Shown: positions 13,446 to 21,402, counted from the first letter of the stretch. The stretch: 32,854 bases of DNA from a virus (IMGVR_UViG_3300013233_000439:1-32854), one strand, 5' to 3'. Program-made: numbers and translations. The notes: generated by a model not told the origin, from the letters alone.

Positions 13446-16196
13446 ATGAAAGTAACATCATGTGAAGATTGGTCGTTTGATAAAATTGAAGACATCTACC
13501 TTGAAATACAAAAGGTTGCGGATGAATTTGGTATGAATTATTATCCAAATCAATTGGAAATTATTTCTTCTGAACAAATGTTGGATGCCTATTCGTCTGT
13601 GGGATTGCCCATATACTATCATCATTGGTCGTATGGTGAACGTTTCATAAAAGAACTTGAAGCTTACAAGCGCGGACGCATGGGATTGGCATATGAAATT
13701 GTCATAAACTCAAGTCCATGTATTGCATATTTAATGGAAGAAAATTCTATGCTTATGCAAACTTTAGTGATTGCACATGCTGCCTTCGGACACAACCATT
13801 TCTTTAAAAATAATTACCTATTTAAACAATGGACAGATGCTGAAGGTATTTTAGATTATCTTTCTTTTGCTAAAAAATATATTCGTAAATGTGAAGATAA
13901 GTATGGTGAAGCTGAAGTAGAAGCAATATTAGATGCCGCACATTCACTTAAACATTATGGTGTTGATAAATATAAACGACCACCAACAATATCCGCTGCC
14001 AAAGAAGAAGCACTTCGTAAAGAACGCGAAGCTTATAACCAATCACAGATAAATGTTATTTGGAGTACTATTCCTACTACCAAAAAGGAAAAAGAAGAAG
14101 CTGAAGAACATTTTCCGTCTGAACCACAAGAAAACATTTTGTATTTCATAGAAAAAAATGCACCAAATTTGGATGAATGGAAACGTGAAATAATTCGTAT
14201 TGTGCGTAAAATATCACAGTACTTTTATCCACAGAGGCAATCACAAGTTATGAACGAAGGCTGTTTAGTTGAAGGTAGTAAAATAACTACAGAACATGGC
14301 TTGATGGATATTAAAACATTAATAGAAATTAAATATTCTGGGAAAGTTTGGGATGGTGATAAATGGGAAACTGTGTATGATTGGTTCACACATGAAAACA
14401 AACCTCGGGTACGAATTGTTACGAACAAAGGCTATGAAATACATGGCGGAGCAGGTCATAGGATAAAGATTGATAATGTATGGAAATCTATATCGGACAT
14501 AGATGTTGGTGATGTAATTGATGTATCGCCATTATCTTCACATCAGTGGAATGTAGACGAACCAAAATTGGACTTCCCCAAAACCATTAAATATATTACA
14601 GAAGAAACAGCATGTAAAATGTTTAATGTTGGTGTTACCACATATTGGAGATTTTTAAGAGATCCAGCATACGCGGATATTATGGTTAATGATAATGCAG
14701 AAAAATGTCGAGCAGTACAAGAATTGTTAGATAGTAATGGTGATCGCTCTAAAATGCAATCAAAGCGCGTAATACCATTATTCCCATCTAAAATGACCCC
14801 AAACCTAGCAAAATGGTTGGGGTATTTAATTGGCGATGGAAATGTATCAGCAGCAAATAGGGTAATATGTCTTACATCTGGTGATTATAGTATGGTAACC
14901 GACTTTGAGATGCTAACCCATTCTATTTTTGGTGAACACATAAATGTTGCCATTAATAAAGACGATAATAGATATAGGGCTACCATAAGCAATCAAGAAA
15001 TTTTATCGTTTATTGCAACTGAATTGAACATCAAAATAGGTAAGTCGTCTAGTGTTAAAGAAATCCCAGAACAGATATTTCATGCCACAAAAGAATCAGT
15101 GGTGAATTTTTTGCAAGGTTATTTTGATGCTGATGGTTGTGCTACGAAGGATGGAAAAGTAATCCTCGTATCTAACTCCAAAAAGTTAGTATCTGGAGTA
15201 CAAGATTTGTTACTACATTTTAATATTTTTTGTTCATATAGATTGCAAAAAGACAACACTTACCATCTAGTTGTTGATGGTATAAACGCATTATATTATA
15301 GGGAAACTATAGGTTTTGGATTAGAACGCAAACAATCAAGACTATCCATACTGAACGATATGAAGTTTTTACAAAGAAAAACAAAATGTGTTGTTGAACG
15401 AATAGAAATAGATAATGGAACAACATATGACTTTTCTGTTGAAAATTCACATCAATATTATCACAAAGGGATAGTTAACCATAACTGTGCAACGTTTTTC
15501 CATCATAAAATTATGCACAAATTACATGATAAAGGAATAATATCTGATGGTGCAATGTTAGAGTTTTATACTTCTCACACCAACGTTGTGTATCAACCAG
15601 ACTTTGATAGCAAACGCTTTAGCGGAATCAATCCATATGCTTTGGGTTTTGCTATGTATCAAGATATTGAACGCATATCAATGGAACCTACTGATGAAGA
15701 TCGTGAATGGTTTAAAAACCAAGAATGGGTTGGTAATGGAGATTGGCACAAGAACATAAAATGGGCTATAGAAAACTTTAAAGATGAAAGTTTTATTAAA
15801 CAATTTTTATCACCAAAATTGATGCGAGACTTTAGAATGTTTGCCATTCACGACGACGAGGAAGATCCTAAGTTAGAAATTTCTGGCATACATAATTCAC
15901 AAGGTTATGTTGAGGTTCGAGATGCACTTTCCAAACAATACAATATTGGATATAAGATACCAGACATCCAAGTATATAATGTTGATCGTTGGGGTGACCG
16001 TTCTATGCAATTGCGACATTATATGGTGAATAATGTTCCACTCGACAGGGAATCAACTATAGATACTTTGCGGTTCGTATCTTATATATGGGGGTATGAT
16101 GTTAAATTGGAATCTGTAGATATTGATAATAATGCAAGATCTTCATATCAAAATATTGATTCTGAAATGGCATTGGATATATTTTTAGAAGATTGA
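13446..16196 (+). CDS. spoVR: SpoVR/YcgB family protein with intein
   Basis: 916 aa in total: SpoVR N-terminal part (residues 1-272), intein (273-680) and C-terminal part (681-916), giving a 508-aa spliced protein, the normal SpoVR size. N-extein landmarks: FGMNYYPNQLEIISSEQM and HHWSYGERFIKE, AHAAFGHNHFFKNN. C-extein: ATFFHHKIMHKLHDKG and INPYALGFAMYQDIER. The intein splits the conserved NEG-CATF motif, so unspliced protein should be inactive. SpoVR is required for spore cortex formation in Bacillus and occurs with PrkA and YeaH in non-sporulating bacteria. The start at 13446 is chosen because AAGGA lies eight bases upstream; the frame is open back to 13425 inside yeaH. Confidence 0.93.
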   Translation: MKVTSCEDWSFDKIEDIYLEIQKVADEFGMNYYPNQLEIISSEQMLDAYSSVGLPIYYHHWSYGERFIKELEAYKRGRMGLAYEIVINSSPCIAYLMEENSMLMQTLVIAHAAFGHNHFFKNNYLFKQWTDAEGILDYLSFAKKYIRKCEDKYGEAEVEAILDAAHSLKHYGVDKYKRPPTISAAKEEALRKEREAYNQSQINVIWSTIPTTKKEKEEAEEHFPSEPQENILYFIEKNAPNLDEWKREIIRIVRKISQYFYPQRQSQVMNEGCLVEGSKITTEHGLMDIKTLIEIKYSGKVWDGDKWETVYDWFTHENKPRVRIVTNKGYEIHGGAGHRIKIDNVWKSISDIDVGDVIDVSPLSSHQWNVDEPKLDFPKTIKYITEETACKMFNVGVTTYWRFLRDPAYADIMVNDNAEKCRAVQELLDSNGDRSKMQSKRVIPLFPSKMTPNLAKWLGYLIGDGNVSAANRVICLTSGDYSMVTDFEMLTHSIFGEHINVAINKDDNRYRATISNQEILSFIATELNIKIGKSSSVKEIPEQIFHATKESVVNFLQGYFDADGCATKDGKVILVSNSKKLVSGVQDLLLHFNIFCSYRLQKDNTYHLVVDGINALYYRETIGFGLERKQSRLSILNDMKFLQRKTKCVVERIEIDNGTTYDFSVENSHQYYHKGIVNHNCATFFHHKIMHKLHDKGIISDGAMLEFYTSHTNVVYQPDFDSKRFSGINPYALGFAMYQDIERISMEPTDEDREWFKNQEWVGNGDWHKNIKWAIENFKDESFIKQFLSPKLMRDFRMFAIHDDEEDPKLEISGIHNSQGYVEVRDALSKQYNIGYKIPDIQVYNVDRWGDRSMQLRHYMVNNVPLDRESTIDTLRFVSYIWGYDVKLESVDIDNNARSSYQNIDSEMALDIFLED
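14262..15485 (+). other. class 1 intein with LAGLIDADG endonuclease (in SpoVR)
   Basis: A 408-residue intein. It begins with Cys1 (CLVEGSKITTEHGLMDI, block A), has a block-B-like GYEIHGGAGHRIKI, two LAGLIDADG motifs, LGYLIGDGN and LQGYFDADG, then block F (TYDFSVENSHQYYHKG) and ends VNHN followed by Cys+1. Cys1, penultimate His, terminal Asn and Cys+1 all present, so class 1 splicing should work. Both endonuclease Asp residues are kept, so it may still be mobile. Confidence 0.92.
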
Positions 16197-16202
16197 ATGT
16201 AA

Positions 16203-16230
16203 GGGGGATGCGGATTGCAGCCCCCTTTTT
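16203..16230 (+). terminator. rho-independent terminator of the PrkA operon
   Basis: GGGGG (16203-16207) pairs CCCCC (16221-16225); an inner TGC/GCA stem caps it around GGATT; five T follow (16226-16230). It lies seven bases after the SpoVR stop codon. Confidence 0.88.
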
Positions 16231-16248
16231 GTATTTTGCTTAAGTAAC

Positions 16249-16256
16249 CATAAATA
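16249..16256 (+). promoter_or_regulatory. T4-like late promoter box
   Basis: CATAAATA directly after the operon terminator and 42 bases before the PhoH start. Confidence 0.45.
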
Positions 16257-16297
16257 GAAATGCATAGTTTATGTATTTACAATTTGGAGGCAAATGT

Positions 16298-17065
16298 ATG
16301 TCAAAGAAACGTCGTAATCATCGTCACACAGATGATCTGGCAGCATCACACTTAGCATTAGTCAATAACGGTAAAGCAATGGAGGAAGGAAGAAAAATCA
16401 AACACTGGACAACCCACGATATAAAGTCAATCAGAGCATTGACTCCCACACAAGAAGATGTATTTCATAGTTGGTATGAAAATGAACATTTATGCTTACA
16501 CGGTTCAGCTGGAACTGGCAAAACATTCTTAGCACTATATGTTGCTTTGGGTGAAATACTTCAAAAAAATCAAAATAAAATCATTATAGTCAGATCGGCT
16601 GTATCCACCAGAGAGATAGGGCATTTACCAGGTACCTTAGAAGAAAAGATAGCGGAATATGAACATCCTTATGAAGATATTCTTCATGATTTGATGGGCA
16701 AAGCATCAACATACAGCGATATGAAAGATGCTGAAATTATTGAATTTATGACAACATCATTTATTCGTGGTCTGACTTGGGATAATGCAATTATAATTAT
16801 TGATGAAGGTGAAAACTTAACTTTCCATGAAATCAATTCTGTGATGACTCGCCTTGGCAAAAATTCAAGAATTATCTTCACTGGTGATATTATACAAACC
16901 GACCTTGATGGTAAGAAACATGGAACAACTGGAATGATAGAAGCCATGAAAGTATTTAATATTATTGAAGATTTTAATTGTATTGAATTTACAACAGACG
17001 ATATAGTAAGAAGTGATTTCGTAAAATCTTGGATAGAGGCATCTGAAGAAGTACATAGAAGTTAA
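16298..17065 (+). CDS. phoH: PhoH-like ATPase
   Basis: A 255-aa P-loop ATPase of the PhoH family: Walker A GSAGTGKT (residues 69-76), the family segment RSAVSTREIGHLPGTLEEKI, Walker B IIIIDEGENL (PhoH: DExQN) and FTGDIIQTDL. Basic N-terminus KKRRNHRHT. PhoH proteins are RNA helicase-like ATPases, common in phages as auxiliary genes, with uncertain role. The ATG at 16298 follows GGAGG by seven bases and is preferred over the ATG at 16271. It stands alone between the operon terminator and a second late-type box, so it seems to be its own unit. Confidence 0.92.
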   Translation: MSKKRRNHRHTDDLAASHLALVNNGKAMEEGRKIKHWTTHDIKSIRALTPTQEDVFHSWYENEHLCLHGSAGTGKTFLALYVALGEILQKNQNKIIIVRSAVSTREIGHLPGTLEEKIAEYEHPYEDILHDLMGKASTYSDMKDAEIIEFMTTSFIRGLTWDNAIIIIDEGENLTFHEINSVMTRLGKNSRIIFTGDIIQTDLDGKKHGTTGMIEAMKVFNIIEDFNCIEFTTDDIVRSDFVKSWIEASEEVHRS

Positions 17066-17081
17066 TTAAATTGTAAATTTC

Positions 17082-17089
17082 CATAAATA
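17082..17089 (+). promoter_or_regulatory. T4-like late promoter box
   Basis: CATAAATA, followed by CAATATACACG, 45 bases before the membrane-protein start at 17134. It has the same arrangement as the 16249 box. Confidence 0.4.
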
Positions 17090-17133
17090 CAATATACACG
17101 ATAATAGTGTATAATAATGGGATTTCAATAAAA

Positions 17134-17871
17134 ATGGATTTAATATCACTACATCTTTACATGGAAGTATTTTCTGCTGCATGTTTGTTTTTTATAGCAG
17201 GCATGAATATTGTTGAAAAAACCACAGGAAAATATTCATTATTGATCGCATCTGGTTGTTTTATATCAGGTATTATTGAATTAATTCATGGTATGGTACC
17301 ATATATTTACCCATGGATCATCAATGAAGAATGGATGGCAATATCAGGAAGCATGAGCAGGTTAACACTATGTATAATGTTGGGTTTGATGCTTTTGTGT
17401 TACGAAAAAGTAAAATGCAATTTTAAATTTTTAGTCATAGGCATGTTAATACCTATTATAATATCAATTTTACCATTATTATATCCCATAAATTTAAGTT
17501 GGACATATTCACAAATAGATATATTGTGGTTTACTGTAACAAGACCATTAGACGCTATATTGTTGGTTGTTTGGATTATTATTGCAATTAAATTAAAAAA
17601 TAAATCCCATGTGATTTTCCCCCCACATACTTATGGTTTGTTTATGATATTGGGTATATTGATTCATGCACTAATGGCATTTTCCATAAAATATGATTTT
17701 GACAATATGGTTTTTGTTGCGCATGCATTAAAAATCGCTCAATATTACAGCTTTATTTTAATATACCTCATATATAAGAACAATTTTGATAATACAAAAC
17801 ATCTTACTCGTAGAAATAAAAAGATAAATATTAATACCAACACAAATTATTTAATGAGTAATAAACGATGA
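17134..17871 (+). CDS. 7-TM MASE3-like membrane sensor protein
   Basis: A 245-aa protein with seven predicted hydrophobic helices, e.g. EVFSAACLFFIAGMNIV, LLIASGCFISGIIELIHGM, FLVIGMLIPIIISILPLLYP, LLVVWIIIAIKL, LFMILGILIHALMAFSI. Spaced His/Glu motifs, LHLYMEVFS at the start, ELIHGM after helix 2 and FVAHALKIAQYYSFILIY before the end, resemble the MASE3 sensor domain normally fused to histidine kinases or cyclic-di-GMP enzymes. Here no output domain follows, only a short Asn/Lys-rich tail. Start 17134 is the first ATG; a GTG at 17107 is the alternative. The stop overlaps the next ATG (ATGA). The MASE3 call is from memory of the family and uncertain; interference with host signalling is inference. 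Confidence 0.6.
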   Translation: MDLISLHLYMEVFSAACLFFIAGMNIVEKTTGKYSLLIASGCFISGIIELIHGMVPYIYPWIINEEWMAISGSMSRLTLCIMLGLMLLCYEKVKCNFKFLVIGMLIPIIISILPLLYPINLSWTYSQIDILWFTVTRPLDAILLVVWIIIAIKLKNKSHVIFPPHTYGLFMILGILIHALMAFSIKYDFDNMVFVAHALKIAQYYSFILIYLIYKNNFDNTKHLTRRNKKININTNTNYLMSNKR

Positions 17872-18200
17872 CATCAATGGAAGATATTAACAATAATGAT
17901 GCTAATGGATGGGGTGTGGATAAACGTGTTCCATTGACATTTATTTTTGTTGTAGTAGTTCAAACTATTGCAATTACTTGGGGAGCCGCCACCCTCGCCA
18001 GCGACGTTAAGAATTATGGTGCAAAAATTGTTAAATTGGAAAAGGATTTTTCTGATTTTGTAGATAAAGCTGATGTTAAATATGAATTGACATCCAATCA
18101 TAATGCCAAAGAATTATATTTTAATTCCACAATAAAAAATCTCCACAACGAAATTGTGGACTTAAAAGTGCGTGTTCGGGACTTAGAACTTAAAAAATAA
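17868..18200 (+). CDS. single-TM coiled-coil membrane protein
   Basis: A 110-aa protein: polar N-terminus ending GWGVDKRVP, one transmembrane helix (LTFIFVVVVQTIAITWGAATL, 21 residues, about 24-44) and a long helical C-terminal part with heptad-like hydrophobic spacing (DVKNYGAKIVKLEKDFSDFV; LHNEIVDLKVRVRDLELKK). The layout occurs in phage holin-associated or spanin-like small membrane proteins, but no lysis enzyme is adjacent, so function is open. It overlaps the 7-TM protein gene by four bases (ATGA), so the two are translationally coupled and may interact in the membrane. Confidence 0.7.
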   Translation: MTSMEDINNNDANGWGVDKRVPLTFIFVVVVQTIAITWGAATLASDVKNYGAKIVKLEKDFSDFVDKADVKYELTSNHNAKELYFNSTIKNLHNEIVDLKVRVRDLELKK

Positions 18201-18203
18201 TAC

Positions 18204-18232
18204 TTGACTTTAACCCAATAATTTGTTAGAAT
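18204..18232 (+). promoter_or_regulatory. sigma70-type promoter
   Basis: TTGACT (18204-18209), 17-base spacer, TAGAAT (18227-18232). It overlaps the alternative TTG start at 18223 of the following frame and so supports ATG 18259 as the real start. Confidence 0.65.
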
Positions 18233-18258
18233 CCCCTTATCTTAAAAGAGGATTAATT

Positions 18259-18774
18259 ATGCGAGCCTATTTCTTTGGCAATATGTACTTATCAAGCATT
18301 CAACAAGGCATACAAGCTCAACACTGTACAACCAATATGTTCAAGAAATACTTCCCACGACCAGATGTTGCTGGCGAGTGTTGCTTCGACGCGTCTGAAC
18401 AATCCGTTCAGTTAATGGAATGGGCGCACGATCATGAAACTGACATTCTATTGAATGGTGGTTACAGTGAAAACCTGCACGCATTGCACGACGCATTGGA
18501 AGATAATGACAACCCTTATGCTTATGCTAAATTCCACGAAGCAAATGAATCACTGAATAACGCCTTAACTTGTGTGAGTATTATCCTGCCAGAAGAAATA
18601 TATGAAGTGGCTTCAGAAGTCCGCCGTTCATTTGGTCGGGAAGGTCGTGAAGTAGTGGAAAGATTTAACCTATTTGGTGAATGGACTGCTACCTATGATG
18701 GCGAAGCACACACCTATACCAAATATCAAGTTTGGTTAATTAACGAAATTAATAACTATGGATTAGCAAAATGA
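18259..18774 (+). CDS. conserved-looking phage protein, unknown function
   Basis: A 171-aa soluble protein with start MRAYFFGNMYLSSIQQGIQA, a LMEWAHDHETDILLNGGYSEN segment and FNLFGEWTATYDGEAH near the end. I believe similar proteins occur in other large myophages, but I know no function. The start is set by AGAGG (18247-18251) eight bases before ATG 18259 and by the promoter just upstream. The stop overlaps the next ATG (ATGA), so the downstream membrane protein is coupled to it. Confidence 0.75.
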   Translation: MRAYFFGNMYLSSIQQGIQAQHCTTNMFKKYFPRPDVAGECCFDASEQSVQLMEWAHDHETDILLNGGYSENLHALHDALEDNDNPYAYAKFHEANESLNNALTCVSIILPEEIYEVASEVRRSFGREGREVVERFNLFGEWTATYDGEAHTYTKYQVWLINEINNYGLAK

Positions 18775-19034
18775 AAAATTTGAAACTATTACTTATTGGT
18801 GTGGTTGTTATTATTTTTGTTGTAGGTGCATTCGCCTATATCAAAAAGCAATATTTTGATGATGGATCATTCTTGACCACAAATACAATCAAAGCAGACA
18901 AAGCATCTCGAATATCTGCTGCTGGCGGTGACTTGCGTATGTATGAAACCACACCAGTAACTGCGCCTTACATGACATGTGTAACTATTGCTGGTGATTC
19001 TACTAGCTCCACTGATTGTTTTACAAAGAGATAA
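18771..19034 (+). CDS. small N-terminally anchored membrane protein
   Basis: An 87-aa protein: short basic start (MKNLK), one transmembrane helix (LLLIGVVVIIFVVGAFAYI) and a ~60-residue Thr/Ser-rich tail with two Cys (PYMTCVTIAGDSTSSTDCF) that could form a disulfide if periplasmic. Coupled by four-base overlap to the preceding gene. No lipobox is seen, so it is an anchored protein rather than a lipoprotein. Function unknown; an inner-membrane role in superinfection exclusion or lysis would be speculation. Confidence 0.7.
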   Translation: MKNLKLLLIGVVVIIFVVGAFAYIKKQYFDDGSFLTTNTIKADKASRISAAGGDLRMYETTPVTAPYMTCVTIAGDSTSSTDCFTKR

Positions 19035-19060
19035 ATCATTCTTTGGTAATCGTATGAATA

Positions 19061-19804
19061 TTGTCTGTAAATACTTTTATGATTATCGAAGATGTAGCTA
19101 ATTTACCAGTAAACACAAAAGTACTAATTGCTTGTGATAAATGCTCCAAAAAAAGTATGCGAAGGATATCAAGCATAAAAACACAAAGAGCAAAACATGG
19201 GGAAGATAAAGATTATTGTAGATCGTGTGCCTCACAAATATGTTGTAGTAAAAAACCACAATGCTCCAAGGATTTTTGGTTGACCAAGGAAAGAAAAGAA
19301 AAACATGGCATATCAATAAAAAATAGTGTATTATATAAAGAAGGTATAAAAAATAGGCAGTCGATTGTAGGTGAAAACAACCCAACGTGGGGCTTGAAAC
19401 ACAAACAAGAAACTAAAACAAAAATGTCTATTTCAAGAACTGGAAAAACTGGTGAAAATGCCACTGCATGGAAGGGTGGTAGAATGAGTATAGTGCGCAG
19501 GATAAAAAGTGCATTACAAAGGAAATATAAATGGTTTCATCGCGTAATGGATAGGGATAATTGTATTTGCCAGAAATGTACCGCATCTAAAAATTTAGAT
19601 GCGCACCACATAGTCCCGATTGCAAATATAGTCAAAAAGTTATTGAGTAATAAGGAGTTTTTAACAGAAGCGGAAAAAATGGATTGGTTGATAGTACAAC
19701 CAGAAATCGTAGACGATAAATTAACTAATGGGATAACATTATGCAGAAAATGCCACAAAGAAATACATCAAAATTGGGGGAGCCATGAACCGAAAGTCAG
19801 ATAA
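19061..19804 (+). CDS. HNH homing endonuclease with NUMOD3
   Basis: A 247-aa frame. N-terminal Cys-rich part (LIACDKCSKKSMRR ... DYCRSCASQICCSKKPQCS) forms a zinc ribbon; then a NUMOD3 segment, GENNPTWGLKHKQETKTKMS followed by GKTGENATAWKGG; then an HNH domain, RDNCICQKC, DAHHIVPIAN, NGITLCRKCHKEIH. The Cys pairs and HH core are intact. The start is unclear: TTG 19061 has no good Shine-Dalgarno, and ATG 19079 is the alternative, so the N-terminus may be lost. The end overlaps the Thg1-like gene by 20 bases. It is likely a free-standing selfish nuclease inserted just upstream of Thg1. Confidence 0.85.
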   Translation: MSVNTFMIIEDVANLPVNTKVLIACDKCSKKSMRRISSIKTQRAKHGEDKDYCRSCASQICCSKKPQCSKDFWLTKERKEKHGISIKNSVLYKEGIKNRQSIVGENNPTWGLKHKQETKTKMSISRTGKTGENATAWKGGRMSIVRRIKSALQRKYKWFHRVMDRDNCICQKCTASKNLDAHHIVPIANIVKKLLSNKEFLTEAEKMDWLIVQPEIVDDKLTNGITLCRKCHKEIHQNWGSHEPKVR

Positions 19805-20546
19805 TTTGGGAACACGCATGAAAGGGTATGAAAGGGTTTCTAAAACAAACCTTACTCGCCGGACACCAGTTATCATACGATTGGATGGTAAAGCATTCCA
19901 CACATGGACCAAAGTTTTACCTTATCTTGATGTATCTTTAGAAACATCACCGTTCAGTGGAATGATGCACGACTGTATGTCGAACACTGCGTACGATTTG
20001 GTAAATGCCATTCAAAATGCAATGATTTCATATACACAGTCGGATGAGATTTCTATATTGTTAAATGATTGGAAAGGTTTAAAGACAGATCAATGGTTTG
20101 ATGGTAACATCCAGAAGATCGTTTCTATTTCTGCTTCCATGGCAACCGCTTATTTTAATAGTAGAATACAGAAACATGACCGTGAAGCATTGCCAGAAGA
20201 TAGGCAGAATCTTAGTCCTGCATTTTTTGATGCACGGGTGTTTAATATTCCCAAGGAAGAAGTTGCTAACTACTTTGTTTGGCGGCAACAAGATGCTACC
20301 AGAAATAGCATAAATATGTTGGGGCAGCGTTATTTTTCACATAAACAATTGCAGAACAAGAACACAGACCAAGTCCAAGAAATGTTATTTACTGAACATG
20401 GTATAAATTGGAATGATATTCCAACATGGCAAAAACGTGGGTATTGTTCAGTGCAAAACAACTTTGACGATCATATCCCTATTTTCACGCAAGACAGGGA
20501 TTATATTGAAAAGCATTTGTTGTCTAATGAGGAAAAAGGTGTCTGA
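19785..20546 (+). CDS. Thg1-like 3'-5' RNA polymerase (tRNA-His guanylyltransferase family)
   Basis: A 253-aa protein with Thg1 landmarks: LGTRMKGYE at the start, RTPVIIRLDGKAFHTWTK with metal ligand Asp34, YTQSDEISILL with Asp87-Glu88, the FFDARVFNIPKEEVANYFVWRQQDA region and RNSINMLGQRYFSHKQL. Thg1 adds G to the 5' end of tRNA-His; bacterial and phage-type homologues (TLPs) rebuild truncated tRNA 5' ends in the 3'-5' direction. With the RNA ligase at 1697 it could form a tRNA-repair set protecting phage or host tRNAs; that role is inference. GGGGGAG lies just before ATG 19785. It overlaps the next frame by a few bases. Confidence 0.92.
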   Translation: MNRKSDNLGTRMKGYERVSKTNLTRRTPVIIRLDGKAFHTWTKVLPYLDVSLETSPFSGMMHDCMSNTAYDLVNAIQNAMISYTQSDEISILLNDWKGLKTDQWFDGNIQKIVSISASMATAYFNSRIQKHDREALPEDRQNLSPAFFDARVFNIPKEEVANYFVWRQQDATRNSINMLGQRYFSHKQLQNKNTDQVQEMLFTEHGINWNDIPTWQKRGYCSVQNNFDDHIPIFTQDRDYIEKHLLSNEEKGV

Positions 20547-20817
20547 TATAGATTGGAATAGCGTTATCCCACGGTTGTTGTATATGACTTCGACTTATGA
20601 AGCCGCACCAGCTTGGGCACTCACAATTAAGTTGAGTGAAGAAGTTGGCGAACTGAGTGAAATAATGTTGCATGAACTTGGGCATCTTCATCACAAAGAC
20701 AAAGAATGGGAAGATACACCAACAGAAGAAGCAGCCGATATAATAAATGTCTTGCTTGGTATGTTGGCTGTTCACTATCCAGAAAAACGTCAGATGAAAT
20801 CTCACACGAGCTTCTGA
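20539..20817 (+). CDS. MazG-like nucleotide pyrophosphohydrolase, frameshifted
   Basis: The frame gives DIDWNSVIPRLLYMTSTYE, then metal-binding helices IKLSEEVGELSEIM (EE-x-x-E) and TEEAADIINVLLGM (EE-x-x-D): a second MazG-type enzyme. The frame then runs into RQMKSHTSF and stops. In the -1 frame the sequence continues naturally as KTSDEISHELLTAMIKKG and GRVINAPAHLLK to TGA at 20883-20885, so the natural protein is about 115 aa. The shift falls at GAAAAAC near 20783-20789, as at 7318. The GTG at 20539 has GAGG six bases before it; ATG 20527 is an alternative. The enzyme probably hydrolyses (d)NTPs near ThyA and DHFR in the same cluster. Confidence 0.7.
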   Translation: MSDIDWNSVIPRLLYMTSTYEAAPAWALTIKLSEEVGELSEIMLHELGHLHHKDKEWEDTPTEEAADIINVLLGMLAVHYPEKRQMKSHTSF

Positions 20818-20844
20818 CAGCAATGATTAAAAAAGGTAGAAAAT

Positions 20845-21036
20845 ATGGAAGAGTTATCAATGCACCAGCCCACTTACTTAAATGATAATGTAGAAGTTAA
20901 GTTAACTGGTAGAGAAGCGAAACGAACCTTAAAGAATGATAAGATTGACGTTCGTGTTGAAATAACCCCTTCCAATCCAACGGAAGGATCTTGGAAAAAA
21001 TGGGTCAGAATGACTGACTTATATGAAATTGAATAG
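20845..21036 (+). CDS. small hypothetical protein, 63 aa
   Basis: A short protein (63 aa at most) with a lysine/arginine-rich middle (KLTGREAKRTLKNDKIDVRVE) and SWKKWVRMTDLYEIE at the end, which looks like a small beta-rich fold. No family recognised. The first codons overlap the frameshifted end of the MazG-like gene, so the real start may be ATG 20860 or later. It ends in TAG, and the next frame continues in phase at once; with the phage CUA tRNA, read-through would fuse it to the following protein. Confidence 0.5.
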   Translation: MEELSMHQPTYLNDNVEVKLTGREAKRTLKNDKIDVRVEITPSNPTEGSWKKWVRMTDLYEIE

Positions 21037-21045
21037 GTGAATATT

Positions 21046-21402
21046 ATGGCTGAACAAGGCACAGAAGGCGTAGGAGCTAACATCAATCACGAACAAGGCA
21101 CCGAAGGAAATTGTGGTGATGGATGTAATGGTTGTGGTACATGCAATACAGAAGACACTGCGGCAACAGATGAACCAATTGAAATACGGTTGGATCAAGA
21201 TGTGTTTGATTCTTTGATTGGGATTTATATCCGTGAAAATCTAATGCCGGAATCATTGCAGGTATTTGAAGAATATGTTGATAACGGTGCTACTGTAAAT
21301 GATTCAGCAGCAGCCGCTATCGTAAATGAAATGGCTAACATAGCACTAAAAGCAGAATTGGAACGAAATAAAAATGACGAAGAAGATAGTACACGACTAT
21401 GA
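21046..21402 (+). CDS. Cys-cluster hypothetical protein
   Basis: A 118-aa protein with a duplicated start motif (EQGTEGVGANINHEQGTEG), a Cys/Gly cluster CGDGCNGCGTC (four Cys in 11 residues), and an acidic helical C-terminal part (DQDVFDSLIGIYIREN; AAIVNEMANIALKAELERNK). The cluster could bind a metal, but no family is recognised. ATG 21046 is preferred because AGGTGA lies seven bases upstream; GTG 21037 would extend it by three residues. Its last 29 bases overlap the thymidylate synthase start, so the two are likely coupled. Confidence 0.65.
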   Translation: MAEQGTEGVGANINHEQGTEGNCGDGCNGCGTCNTEDTAATDEPIEIRLDQDVFDSLIGIYIRENLMPESLQVFEEYVDNGATVNDSAAAAIVNEMANIALKAELERNKNDEEDSTRL

